DNA of 13,743 nucleotides from Cytophagia bacterium (lineage in GTDB: Bacteria; Bacteroidota; Bacteroidia; UBA7662), in assembly GCA_009926405.1 (NCBI GenBank), contig RFOZ01000039.1, positions 1 through 13,743 of the forward strand. Reading direction: 5' to 3'. The notes under the pieces are model-generated. The model worked only from the letters and a program-made list of their open reading frames with translations, had not been told where the DNA came from and ran no database searches. The translations under genes were made by a program, and so were the position numbers. Below, in pieces: positions 5,519-11,633 of the stretch. Numbering within the stretch: the stretch's first letter is position 1; the number at the start of each line of letters is the position of its first letter.

Positions 5519-7587
5519 ACAGAAGGTCGTTCCGTTGGATTTTTTGCTTTTTGTTGGGGGGGCTGGGGTCTGCCATGGCCCAGAACGAACCCTACCGGGG
5601 CGGAATCGGCAAGGGTGACGCCCTTGGTACCAATCTTCTTGCGGATTTGAACGGAGTTCAACCCAACCGTTGGCTTGGGGGAGCGGCCGGCAATGTCAAT
5701 CGTTGGTTAACTGCAGCTAATTGGTCCAGGGGGGTAGTCCCGGATTCTGCTGAAAATCTGTGGATTCCACTGCGACCCAACCAACCCCGTATCAACAGCG
5801 CGGTGGCCGGTACTGTTTTGCAGTGGAATCGCCGGGTTTTAATTGATAACAATGCAACGGTTACGCTGGATTCTGGTCCTTTGGTTCGGCTGGATGCCTT
5901 AGGGTCCTTGGAAACCAACGGTTTGGGTCGATTGGTCCTGGAGCCAGGGGCACGCTTTCGAAACTTAAGTTCAACCAAGCCTTTGCTGGAAGTTAGGCAA
6001 AGGTTGGCGGGTTCCAAGGGTTGGCGATTGCTCAGCAGTCCCGTTGGAACCACTTTCGGCGATTGGTTGGACAGTTTGGAAACCTCCGGTTATCCCGGAT
6101 CGGCTTATCCTGCCTTGCAGCCCAATGTGTTATGGTTTGCCGAAACCGATACCGGAACCACCAACCAAAATTGGAGGCTCCCCCCATCGGCCAATGATTC
6201 GGTGGTTCCTGGACGAGGTTACTTTGCCTATGTCTTTGATGGTGCAGCAAGGCCTCCCGGTGCTACCGCAGGTAATTTTGGGGATACGCTTCCCCTGGTG
6301 TTGACCGCTATAGGTCGGGACCTTGGGCCGGTAGGTACGGCATCATTTGTATTTGGGACCACCTTTACCCCGCGATCTCTGAGCACGGCCGCCGATACGG
6401 TCGGAGGAAATCGGTTTTTTTTGGACGAAGGAGTTGCTGATGAAGGTTGGAATTTGTTAGGAAATCCGACAGCCGGCACACTAAACTGGGATATTCCCGG
6501 GGCTTGGGCCAAAGGCAACATCGATAACACCATCTACATTTGGGACCCCAACTTTGGCAACGGATCCGGTGGCTACCGTTATTGGAATGGTTCCTTGGGG
6601 AATGCCGATACCAGCTTGGGCAGTGGTTTGTTGGCCCCTTTTCAGGCTTTTTGGGCCCATGCCTCCGGAACGAGTCCGATTTTGTCCTTCAACTCATCGG
6701 CCTCCAGCGAATCAGTTTCTGGTATGGTGGGTCGAACGGGTACCACCGCACCACCTCCGCATGTTCGGGTTCAAATAGACGGTGAGGATATGCAAGCCAC
6801 GGCTTTTGTCAGCTTTGGGCAGGACGGTATTTTTGGTCCGGATCTCAACGATGCCTACCAACTGGAAACCTACAGCGATCGATGGTTGATGTTGTACAGT
6901 CAAAGCTCCCCTCAGCACCAAAAGCCTTTGGTTATTAATCATCTTCCCGATAATTTATTGGAAGAAACGGCCATACCCCTTCAAATCTCAGCAGCGGGCG
7001 AAGGGGTTTCTCCTCAAGCCCGATACAGGCTTAGTTGGACCCTCTCCGAAAATTGGCCATCGCACTGGACCTTGGCTTTGATGGACCACAACCGTCAACA
7101 GGTAATCCCTATGCAATCAGTGCGCTCCTATGATTTCGACTATGTTTCCAACGACCTCGTTGCAAACGATAGCAATGTTTCGACAAGCTCATTCAGGACT
7201 CCCAACGGGGTTTTGCATCAATCGGCTTCCTCCTTGCCTGTTTTACAAAGTGCCCGTGGGCCTCAAAGGCCTTTTACGATGGTTGTTTTGCCGTTTCACG
7301 GCAACGGCCCAGTCGCGTACCGACCGGATCACCCGCATCTATACCCTCCCAGCCCCAATCCCTTTGAGGGTGAAACCTACCTGACTTTTTATTTGCCCCA
7401 ACCGGGACCAGCAACTTTGGAGGTCTTGGATCTATTGGGTCGGGTAGTGGCCCGTGAATCCTATGAACGCTACCGGGCCGGTACTCAGCAGCGACTTTGG
7501 GATGCCCGTGAGTTACCTGCCGGTTCCTATATTGTCCGACTGGTCACCCCAGAACATGTCAGCACCCAGCGGGTGGTTCATCGCTAA
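5515..7587 (+). CDS. T9SS type A sorting domain surface protein
   Basis: A protein of 690 residues starting at the ATG that overlaps the upstream stop (ATGA, 5515-5518). A GTG at 5491 is in frame but would place eight residues before the signal peptide. The signal peptide is 1-22 (hydrophobic 8-20, cleavage near AMA|Q). An N-terminal segment with NRWLTAANWSRGVVP and LWIP matches the W-x(3)-NW-x(4)-P lead-in common in Bacteroidota secreted proteins and is followed by a beta-helix-like stretch (LVRLDALGSLETNG). The centre holds GWRLLSSPVG, GRGYFAYV, GWNLLGNPTAG, YIWDP and APFQAFWAH, the motif set of large uncharacterised T9SS cargo proteins. The last 85 residues (606-690) are a type A sorting domain with YPPSPNPFEG, LEVLDLLGRVV and LPAGSYIVRL. 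It is expected to be exported, cleaved and attached to the cell surface or released. The molecular role is unknown. Its 3' end overlaps the convergent HAD gene by 29 bases. Confidence 0.87.
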   Translation: MNRRSFRWIFCFLLGGLGSAMAQNEPYRGGIGKGDALGTNLLADLNGVQPNRWLGGAAGNVNRWLTAANWSRGVVPDSAENLWIPLRPNQPRINSAVAGTVLQWNRRVLIDNNATVTLDSGPLVRLDALGSLETNGLGRLVLEPGARFRNLSSTKPLLEVRQRLAGSKGWRLLSSPVGTTFGDWLDSLETSGYPGSAYPALQPNVLWFAETDTGTTNQNWRLPPSANDSVVPGRGYFAYVFDGAARPPGATAGNFGDTLPLVLTAIGRDLGPVGTASFVFGTTFTPRSLSTAADTVGGNRFFLDEGVADEGWNLLGNPTAGTLNWDIPGAWAKGNIDNTIYIWDPNFGNGSGGYRYWNGSLGNADTSLGSGLLAPFQAFWAHASGTSPILSFNSSASSESVSGMVGRTGTTAPPPHVRVQIDGEDMQATAFVSFGQDGIFGPDLNDAYQLETYSDRWLMLYSQSSPQHQKPLVINHLPDNLLEETAIPLQISAAGEGVSPQARYRLSWTLSENWPSHWTLALMDHNRQQVIPMQSVRSYDFDYVSNDLVANDSNVSTSSFRTPNGVLHQSASSLPVLQSARGPQRPFTMVVLPFHGNGPVAYRPDHPHLYPPSPNPFEGETYLTFYLPQPGPATLEVLDLLGRVVARESYERYRAGTQQRLWDARELPAGSYIVRLVTPEHVSTQRVVHR

Positions 7588-8011
7588 GGTCTTCCCGAAA
7601 AACTTCAATGCTTTTGGTGACCTTGACCAAATCGGTGAAGCGTCCTTCAAAACGGGTTGCCCTAACAAGATGATTGTCTATCCAATGGTAATTACCGCCT
7701 CTGGGCTTGTTCATGAGCAGTCCATGGAATTTGAATCCTTTGGTGAGCAGCCAGTTTTCAGTGATTTTTCGTAGGTCTTCCGTCCGGCTTGTAAAAAAGG
7801 TAATAACATGGCCTTCATCGTACCAGCGATTGCAGGTTTCTAGAGCATCCGGAAAGTGAGCACAATTGTGCATGCGTTCCGGTTCTTCGTTGGGGATATC
7901 TTCACAAACAGTCCCGTCAATATCAATCAAAAAATTCTTGACCCCGTTGGCGAGTATTGGACTGGCTTTGCGGCCTTCGGGGTCCGTAGCGTTTTGTAAA
8001 TCAGGCGTCAT
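7559..8011 (-). CDS. Small HAD-superfamily hydrolase
   Basis: A cytoplasmic 150-residue protein with the HAD signature DIDGT at 30-34; Asp30 would be the nucleophile and Asp32 the acid/base. Motif II is the FFTSRTE strand (72-78), and a motif III/IV region follows with NKPRGGNYHWIDN (Lys102, Asp112). Very similar Bacteroidota proteins are, from memory, often labelled phosphoheptose isomerase, which the HAD motifs do not support. Phosphatase activity on a small phosphorylated metabolite is the better guess, substrate unknown. Length and lack of a large cap fit a minimal HAD domain. The first 23 residues are poorly conserved in character, and a GTG at 7942 (start of VKNFLIDIDGT) could be an alternative start. 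The gene lies just past the terminator of the tRNA-Pro unit and converges on the T9SS gene, sharing 29 bases of coding sequence. Confidence 0.85.
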   Translation of the reverse strand: MTPDLQNATDPEGRKASPILANGVKNFLIDIDGTVCEDIPNEEPERMHNCAHFPDALETCNRWYDEGHVITFFTSRTEDLRKITENWLLTKGFKFHGLLMNKPRGGNYHWIDNHLVRATRFEGRFTDLVKVTKSIEVFREDLSDEPPAGC

Positions 8012-8040
8012 GACAGGCGGGGTTTATTCTAGCAAAAGCC

Positions 8041-8064
8041 AAAAAAACCTCTTTGAAAAAGAGG
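8041..8064 (-). terminator. Intrinsic terminator of the tRNA-Pro unit
   Basis: Read on the minus strand, a 7-bp stem (CCTCTTT/AAAGAGG at 8058-8064 and 8048-8054) with a three-base loop is followed directly by seven T residues (8041-8047). It starts 23 bases after the tRNA 3' end and closes the tRNA transcript before the HAD gene. Confidence 0.8.
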
Positions 8065-8086
8065 CTTTGATGACCAAGAATGAATG

Positions 8087-8161
8087 TCGGGGTGAGAGGA
8101 TTCGAACCTCCGACCACACGCCCCCCAGACGTGTACGCTAACCGGACTGCGCTACACCCCG
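8087..8161 (-). tRNA. tRNA-Pro (anticodon GGG)
   Basis: A full 75-nt cloverleaf. The acceptor CGGGGTG pairs perfectly with CACCCCG. The D stem is GCGC/GCGT. The anticodon stem CACGT/GCGTG encloses the loop CTGGGGG, giving anticodon GGG at positions 34-36. A five-base variable loop follows, then the T stem GGAGG/CCTCT with loop TTCGAAT. The discriminator is A, and CCA is not encoded (CAT follows), so CCA must be added by nucleotidyltransferase. It decodes proline CCC and CCU codons. It stands alone, with its own candidate promoter and a terminator. Confidence 0.95.
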
Positions 8162-8163
8162 AT

Positions 8164-8194
8164 GACCGCCAAACGGTCCCCGGCCTAAACCGGG
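8164..8194 (-). other. Two tandem hairpins forming the tRNA 5' leader
   Basis: On the minus strand, CCCGG-TTTAGG-CCGGG (8194-8179) is directly followed by GACCG-TTTGG-CGGTC (8178-8164), with no base between them. The tRNA begins three bases later. Both stems are perfect 5-bp helices with U-rich loops. With transcription starting near 8193, as the upstream promoter predicts, the leader removed by RNase P would consist almost only of these two hairpins. Confidence 0.55.
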
Positions 8195-8197
8195 TGG

Positions 8198-8227
8198 CAA
8201 ATATACGGTCCTGGACCAACTCCACAA
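8198..8227 (-). promoter_or_regulatory. Bacteroidota-type promoter of tRNA-Pro
   Basis: On the minus strand a TTG (8227-8225) is separated by exactly 19 bases from TATATTTG (8205-8198), a full match to TAnnTTTG. Spacing and position fit the primary sigma factor promoter of Bacteroidota and predict a start about 30 bases before the tRNA. Confidence 0.6.
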
Positions 8228-8313
8228 CCGAAAACGGCGATTTACCCGTTGCTAAGCGTTAATAGGCGGATTTTACCCTGAACTTGCCTAATTTGCGAGG
8301 GCATTCGCATTCC

Positions 8314-9270
8314 ATGTTGACCAAAATCCTCATCACCGGAGCCAACGGGCTCTTGGGGCAGAAGTTGGTAACCGCCCTTGCCGAGCAAACTTCGGTTCAG
8401 GTATTGGCTACCGGACGGGGTCCATCCAGACTTCCTGCGGGTCTTTTGGGCCATGATTGGAGGGAGGGTCCCGTTGTTTACCAAAGTCTGGATATCACCC
8501 AACCTGATGAGGTTGCAAGGGTTGTTGGTGGTTTTCGCCCTGATACAGTTATTCATACGGCGGCGATGACCCAAGTAGATGATTGTGAAAAGGACCCCGA
8601 TGCTTGCAATCTGCACAATGTGCAGGCGGTACGCAATCTATGCCGGGCCTGCGCTCCCTTCCATATCCATTTGGTGCATTTGTCCACGGATTTTGTATTT
8701 GATGGCCTGAATGGCCCCTATGCCGAAGATGCTGTACCTGCCCCGCTTAGTGTGTATGGTCGGGCCAAGTTAGAAGCAGAGTACGAAATCGCTGCTTATA
8801 CCGGACCTTCCTGCATCGTTAGGACCGTTCTTGTTTACGGCTTGGCCGCCGACATGAGTCGTTCCAACATCGTCTTGTGGGTCAAGAAATCGCTCGAAGA
8901 AGGTCGCAGCCTACGCATCGTCGCCGACCAATACAGGACTCCTACTTTGGCCGAAGACCTGGCTGAAGGCTGCATTCGCATAGCCTTGCAACGAGCCACC
9001 GGTCTTTATCACATCAGCGGTGGAGAATACATGTCAATATTGGAAATGTCCCAGCGAATTGCTCGCTATTTTGATTTGGATTCTTCTTTGCTACAAGCGG
9101 TTACCACAGCCGAGCTGGGCCAGGCCGCGCCGCGTCCTTTGCTTAGTGGCTTGGTCATCGATAAAGCCAAGAGGGACCTGGACTACCAGCCCCGAACCTT
9201 GGAGCAAGGAATAGCCCTCATCTTGGAACAATGGGGCCATAACACTTTAACTATTCAAAATGAGCAATAA
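8314..9270 (+). CDS. SDR oxidoreductase, RmlD-like (dTDP-4-dehydrorhamnose reductase family)
   Basis: A cytoplasmic NAD(P)-dependent reductase of 318 residues. The N-terminal Rossmann motif GANGLLG is at 9-15, and IHTAAMTQVDDCE (80-92) matches the RmlD 'hxAA.T.VD..E' block. Ser124-Thr125 of LSTDFVFDG and Tyr148-x3-Lys152 of YGRAKLEAE supply the catalytic triad. Length and motifs fit the RmlD branch of extended SDRs, which reduces 4-keto sugar nucleotides in rhamnose synthesis. No rmlA, B or C genes are adjacent, so the real substrate is open and other nucleotide-sugar reductions are possible. The ATG at 8314 is chosen over a TTG at 8284 because the Rossmann fold then begins at residue 4, as usual. 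The stop overlaps the transporter start by 11 bases, so the two are probably co-translated. Confidence 0.88.
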   Translation: MLTKILITGANGLLGQKLVTALAEQTSVQVLATGRGPSRLPAGLLGHDWREGPVVYQSLDITQPDEVARVVGGFRPDTVIHTAAMTQVDDCEKDPDACNLHNVQAVRNLCRACAPFHIHLVHLSTDFVFDGLNGPYAEDAVPAPLSVYGRAKLEAEYEIAAYTGPSCIVRTVLVYGLAADMSRSNIVLWVKKSLEEGRSLRIVADQYRTPTLAEDLAEGCIRIALQRATGLYHISGGEYMSILEMSQRIARYFDLDSSLLQAVTTAELGQAAPRPLLSGLVIDKAKRDLDYQPRTLEQGIALILEQWGHNTLTIQNEQ

Positions 9271-10795
9271 CCAAGAGTCCTGGGGCTCTCGCCTTGGATT
9301 AATTCTGGCCATGGCCGGTAACGCCGTCGGTTTGGGGAATTTTCTTCGATTTCCTGTACAAGCCATTCAGAACGGGGGTGGGGCCTTTATCATTCCGTAT
9401 TTGGTCTGTTTCTTGTTGATGGGTATTCCCTTGTTATGGGTGGAATGGGCTACGGGGCGATTTGGGGGCAAGAAGGGCAATCACTCGACCCCTTTCATTC
9501 TTCATGAATTGGATCCGGGTCGGGCTATCTGGAAGTATATCGGTGTCTTTGGGATTTTCACGAACATTGCGGTTGCTGCCTATTATTGTTACCTGGAGAG
9601 TTGGACCCTCAACTATGTTTGGATGTTCATCCAAGGCAGTTTTAACGGAATGGGTCAGGAAGGAGTTGCCGATTATTTTGGTTCCTATATTTCGTTGAGT
9701 GGTTCCAGTACAGCTATTTATTTCTGGCTATTGTGCCTGTTTCTCAACACCTATATTTTATCGCGGGGACTTTCAGGAGGTGTTGAAAAAGCGGCCAAAG
9801 TAGGGATGCCCATGCTTCTTCTATTTGGCTTGTTCCTGGCCTACAAAGGAATCACCTTGAAGGGTGGTGAATTTGGTGCGATTCTGGATGGAACCGTCGG
9901 TTTGAATTACTTGTGGACTCCCAATTTTGATACGATTTGGAATACCAAGGTTTGGCTTGCTGCTGCCGGTCAAATTTTCTTTACCCTCAGCGTAGGGATG
10001 GGTTCCATTCAATGTTATGCAGCCTATGTTCGGAGTAAGCAAGATATTGCGCTCAATGCCATGTCGGCCGGATGGATGAATGAGTTTGTTGAGGTGGTAT
10101 TGGGTTCCTCTATTTTAATTCCTATTGCCATCGGATACTTGGGCGTTGATCGGGTTGTTGAATTAACCCAGAGCGGAGGCTTGGGTCTGGGCTTCAAAAC
10201 CCTGCCGTATCTCTTTACCCAGTGGGGGCCCTTGATGGGTGCTGTGGCCGGAATTTGTTGGTTCGGACTGCTCTTTTTTGCGGGGATTACGTCCTCTTTG
10301 GCCATGGGTACGCCTGTAATGGCTTTTTTACGGGATGAGTTTGGTTGGAAGCGTGGACCATCGGCATGGACCTTTGGACTTATCATCCTAATCCTTGGAG
10401 CGCCGACGGTTTTCTTTTTTAACGAAGGAGTTTTTGACGAATACGATTATTGGGCCGGTACGGTAAGCTTGGTGGTCTTTGCCTTTTTTGAGGTTATCTT
10501 GTTTGCCTGGGTTTTTGGTATGGATCGTGGTTGGAAAGAAATTAACGAAGGGGCTGATATGCGTATACCCGTTTTCTTTCGATGGGTGATTCAATATGTT
10601 ACACCGGTCATTCTCTTGGCCGTGTTGTTGGCCTCCATCCCGGATATCCTTTCCAAAATCCAGAATCCGGGCAATGTCTATATTGTTGGTGCTCGTCTTT
10701 TGCTGTTGACCTTGTATGCGGGCATTGGTTATGCAGTTTATGTGGCCTATAGGCGCCGCGTTACCAACGGTGGCAAAGCAATCCATAACAAATAA
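9260..10795 (+). CDS. LeuT-like sodium:neurotransmitter-family (NSS) amino-acid symporter
   Basis: A 12-helix inner-membrane Na+-coupled transporter of 511 residues. Residues 8-70 are nearly the same as I remember for Aquifex aeolicus LeuT, and numbering coincides there. Comparing from memory, the Na2 residues Gly20, Val23, Ala341, Thr344 and Ser345 and the Na1 residues Asn27, Thr242 and Asn274 are kept. Glu278 stands at the LeuT Glu290 position, suggesting chloride independence. The extracellular gate pair Arg30-Asp396 is present. Substrate contacts Asn21, Ala22, Gly26, Val105, Tyr109, Phe241 and Ser244 are kept, but LeuT Phe259 and Ile359 become Met247 and Met349. The normally conserved Arg5 of the intracellular gate is Gln5, while its partner Asp359 remains. 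A hydrophobic amino acid is the likely substrate. The start overlaps the SDR stop, and a stop codon at 9248 rules out extension. A MetS-like small subunit follows. Confidence 0.95.
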   Translation: MSNNQESWGSRLGLILAMAGNAVGLGNFLRFPVQAIQNGGGAFIIPYLVCFLLMGIPLLWVEWATGRFGGKKGNHSTPFILHELDPGRAIWKYIGVFGIFTNIAVAAYYCYLESWTLNYVWMFIQGSFNGMGQEGVADYFGSYISLSGSSTAIYFWLLCLFLNTYILSRGLSGGVEKAAKVGMPMLLLFGLFLAYKGITLKGGEFGAILDGTVGLNYLWTPNFDTIWNTKVWLAAAGQIFFTLSVGMGSIQCYAAYVRSKQDIALNAMSAGWMNEFVEVVLGSSILIPIAIGYLGVDRVVELTQSGGLGLGFKTLPYLFTQWGPLMGAVAGICWFGLLFFAGITSSLAMGTPVMAFLRDEFGWKRGPSAWTFGLIILILGAPTVFFFNEGVFDEYDYWAGTVSLVVFAFFEVILFAWVFGMDRGWKEINEGADMRIPVFFRWVIQYVTPVILLAVLLASIPDILSKIQNPGNVYIVGARLLLLTLYAGIGYAVYVAYRRRVTNGGKAIHNK

Positions 10796-10830
10796 TTACT
10801 TAAATTTCCCTTCCTCTAAACACCATCCTC

Positions 10831-10953
10831 ATGTCGACCCCTGCCTTGTTAACGATGCTACTCGCCCAGGGTACTGTAACCTTTTTTACCATCTATTTTT
10901 TGATCAAAGTGCTCAGGTCGCCAACGCCTTCCGAAGAAACCGAAAACCCATAA
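10831..10953 (+). CDS. MetS-like small subunit of the NSS symporter (40 residues)
   Basis: A 40-residue reading frame starting MSTPALLTMLLAQGTV, with one membrane helix (about residues 5-28) and a short charged tail (KVLRSPTPSEETENP). It lies 35 bases after the LeuT-like gene on the same strand. Layout, size and the MST-x-A-L start fit the small single-helix subunit of NSS transporters, known from Corynebacterium MetP/MetS, where it is needed for methionine uptake. Bacteroidota symporters often have such a partner, by my recollection. It should sit in the inner membrane beside the transporter helices. No Shine-Dalgarno is seen, as with its neighbours. TAAATTTC at 10801-10808 is a weak promoter-like match, but co-transcription with the transporter is more likely. 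Such a short frame is easily missed, and the assignment rests on position, topology and sequence style. Confidence 0.72.
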   Translation: MSTPALLTMLLAQGTVTFFTIYFLIKVLRSPTPSEETENP

Positions 10954-10977
10954 AACATCCATACAGCCTTTGGGATT

Positions 10978-11607
10978 ATGAGGGAATGGTGGACAATGGG
11001 TCGAGGTGAGGCCTTGGGTATGTTAGGGCTTTCCGTTTTTGTTCTGGTATTGCCTTGGTTGCGGGAGGTGTTCACCCCGAAAATGGCATCCGTAGAAAGC
11101 ACCGATCCTGCACTCCTTGCGGCCATCCATGATCTAAGAAAGAAGGAATCCGTTTGGCGATCCCATGGATTTCAAGGCGATAGTCTTAGGGTAGTCAAAT
11201 TGCGGCCCGGTCAGCAATTGGAACTCAACAGCGCTGATACCCTGGACTTGAGGCGCCTTCGTGGGGTGGGTGCTGCTACGGCTCGGCGCATTGCCGATTA
11301 TCGCAGAAGGCTGGGAGGTTTTTTGAGGACCGAACAATTGTTGGAGGTTTACGGGATGGATACCCTCACCTACGAAGTAGTTTTAAAGTACATAACCTTG
11401 GATACCGTATCGGTTAAGTCTTTGGACGTTAATGGTTTGGATTTGGAGGCTCTGGCGGATCATCCCTATGTTGGTTGGAACCTTGCCAAGAAAATAGTGG
11501 CCTTTCGACGGCAACACGGTCCTTTTGGAAAAGGGGAAGAGGTCTTGAAAAACCTTGCGCTGGATTCCACAGACCGAAGGAGGCTAGCCCCTTATTTAGC
11601 CCGATAG
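10978..11607 (+). CDS. Membrane-anchored ComEA-like helix-hairpin-helix protein
   Basis: A protein of 209 residues with an N-terminal membrane helix (about 13-28), a charged linker, then two helix-hairpin-helix DNA-binding units. The first spans about 82-115 (LNSADTLDLRRLRGVGAATARRIADYRRRLGGF) in separate segments: LNSAD, the hairpin RGVGAATARRI and the closing GGF. The second spans about 149-183, with LDVNGLD, HPYVGWNLAKKIVAFR and GPF. This is the ComEA layout: a membrane-tethered protein that binds double-stranded DNA without sequence preference, in ComEA for transformation. Bacteroidota carry many such proteins of unproven role. It follows the small symporter subunit by 24 bases, which suggests shared transcription but no functional link. 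No comEC or pilus genes are in view. Confidence 0.85.
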   Translation: MREWWTMGRGEALGMLGLSVFVLVLPWLREVFTPKMASVESTDPALLAAIHDLRKKESVWRSHGFQGDSLRVVKLRPGQQLELNSADTLDLRRLRGVGAATARRIADYRRRLGGFLRTEQLLEVYGMDTLTYEVVLKYITLDTVSVKSLDVNGLDLEALADHPYVGWNLAKKIVAFRRQHGPFGKGEEVLKNLALDSTDRRRLAPYLAR

Positions 11608-11622
11608 GATGGGTTTTCTTTC

Positions 11623-11630
11623 TACCTTTG
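11623..11630 (+). promoter_or_regulatory. Candidate -7 element immediately before the acyl-CoA dehydrogenase start
   Basis: TACCTTTG is a full match to TAnnTTTG and ends only three bases before the ATG at 11634. If it works as a promoter, transcription would begin at or next to the start codon, giving a leaderless or nearly leaderless mRNA. No clear -33 TTG was found. Confidence 0.4.
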
Positions 11631-11633
11631 AGC

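Noticed and set aside
11475..11633. Upstream in-frame start adding 53 residues to the acyl-CoA dehydrogenase
   Set aside because: The added stretch is the helix-hairpin-helix gene read in another frame, and family members begin at the equivalent of 11634.
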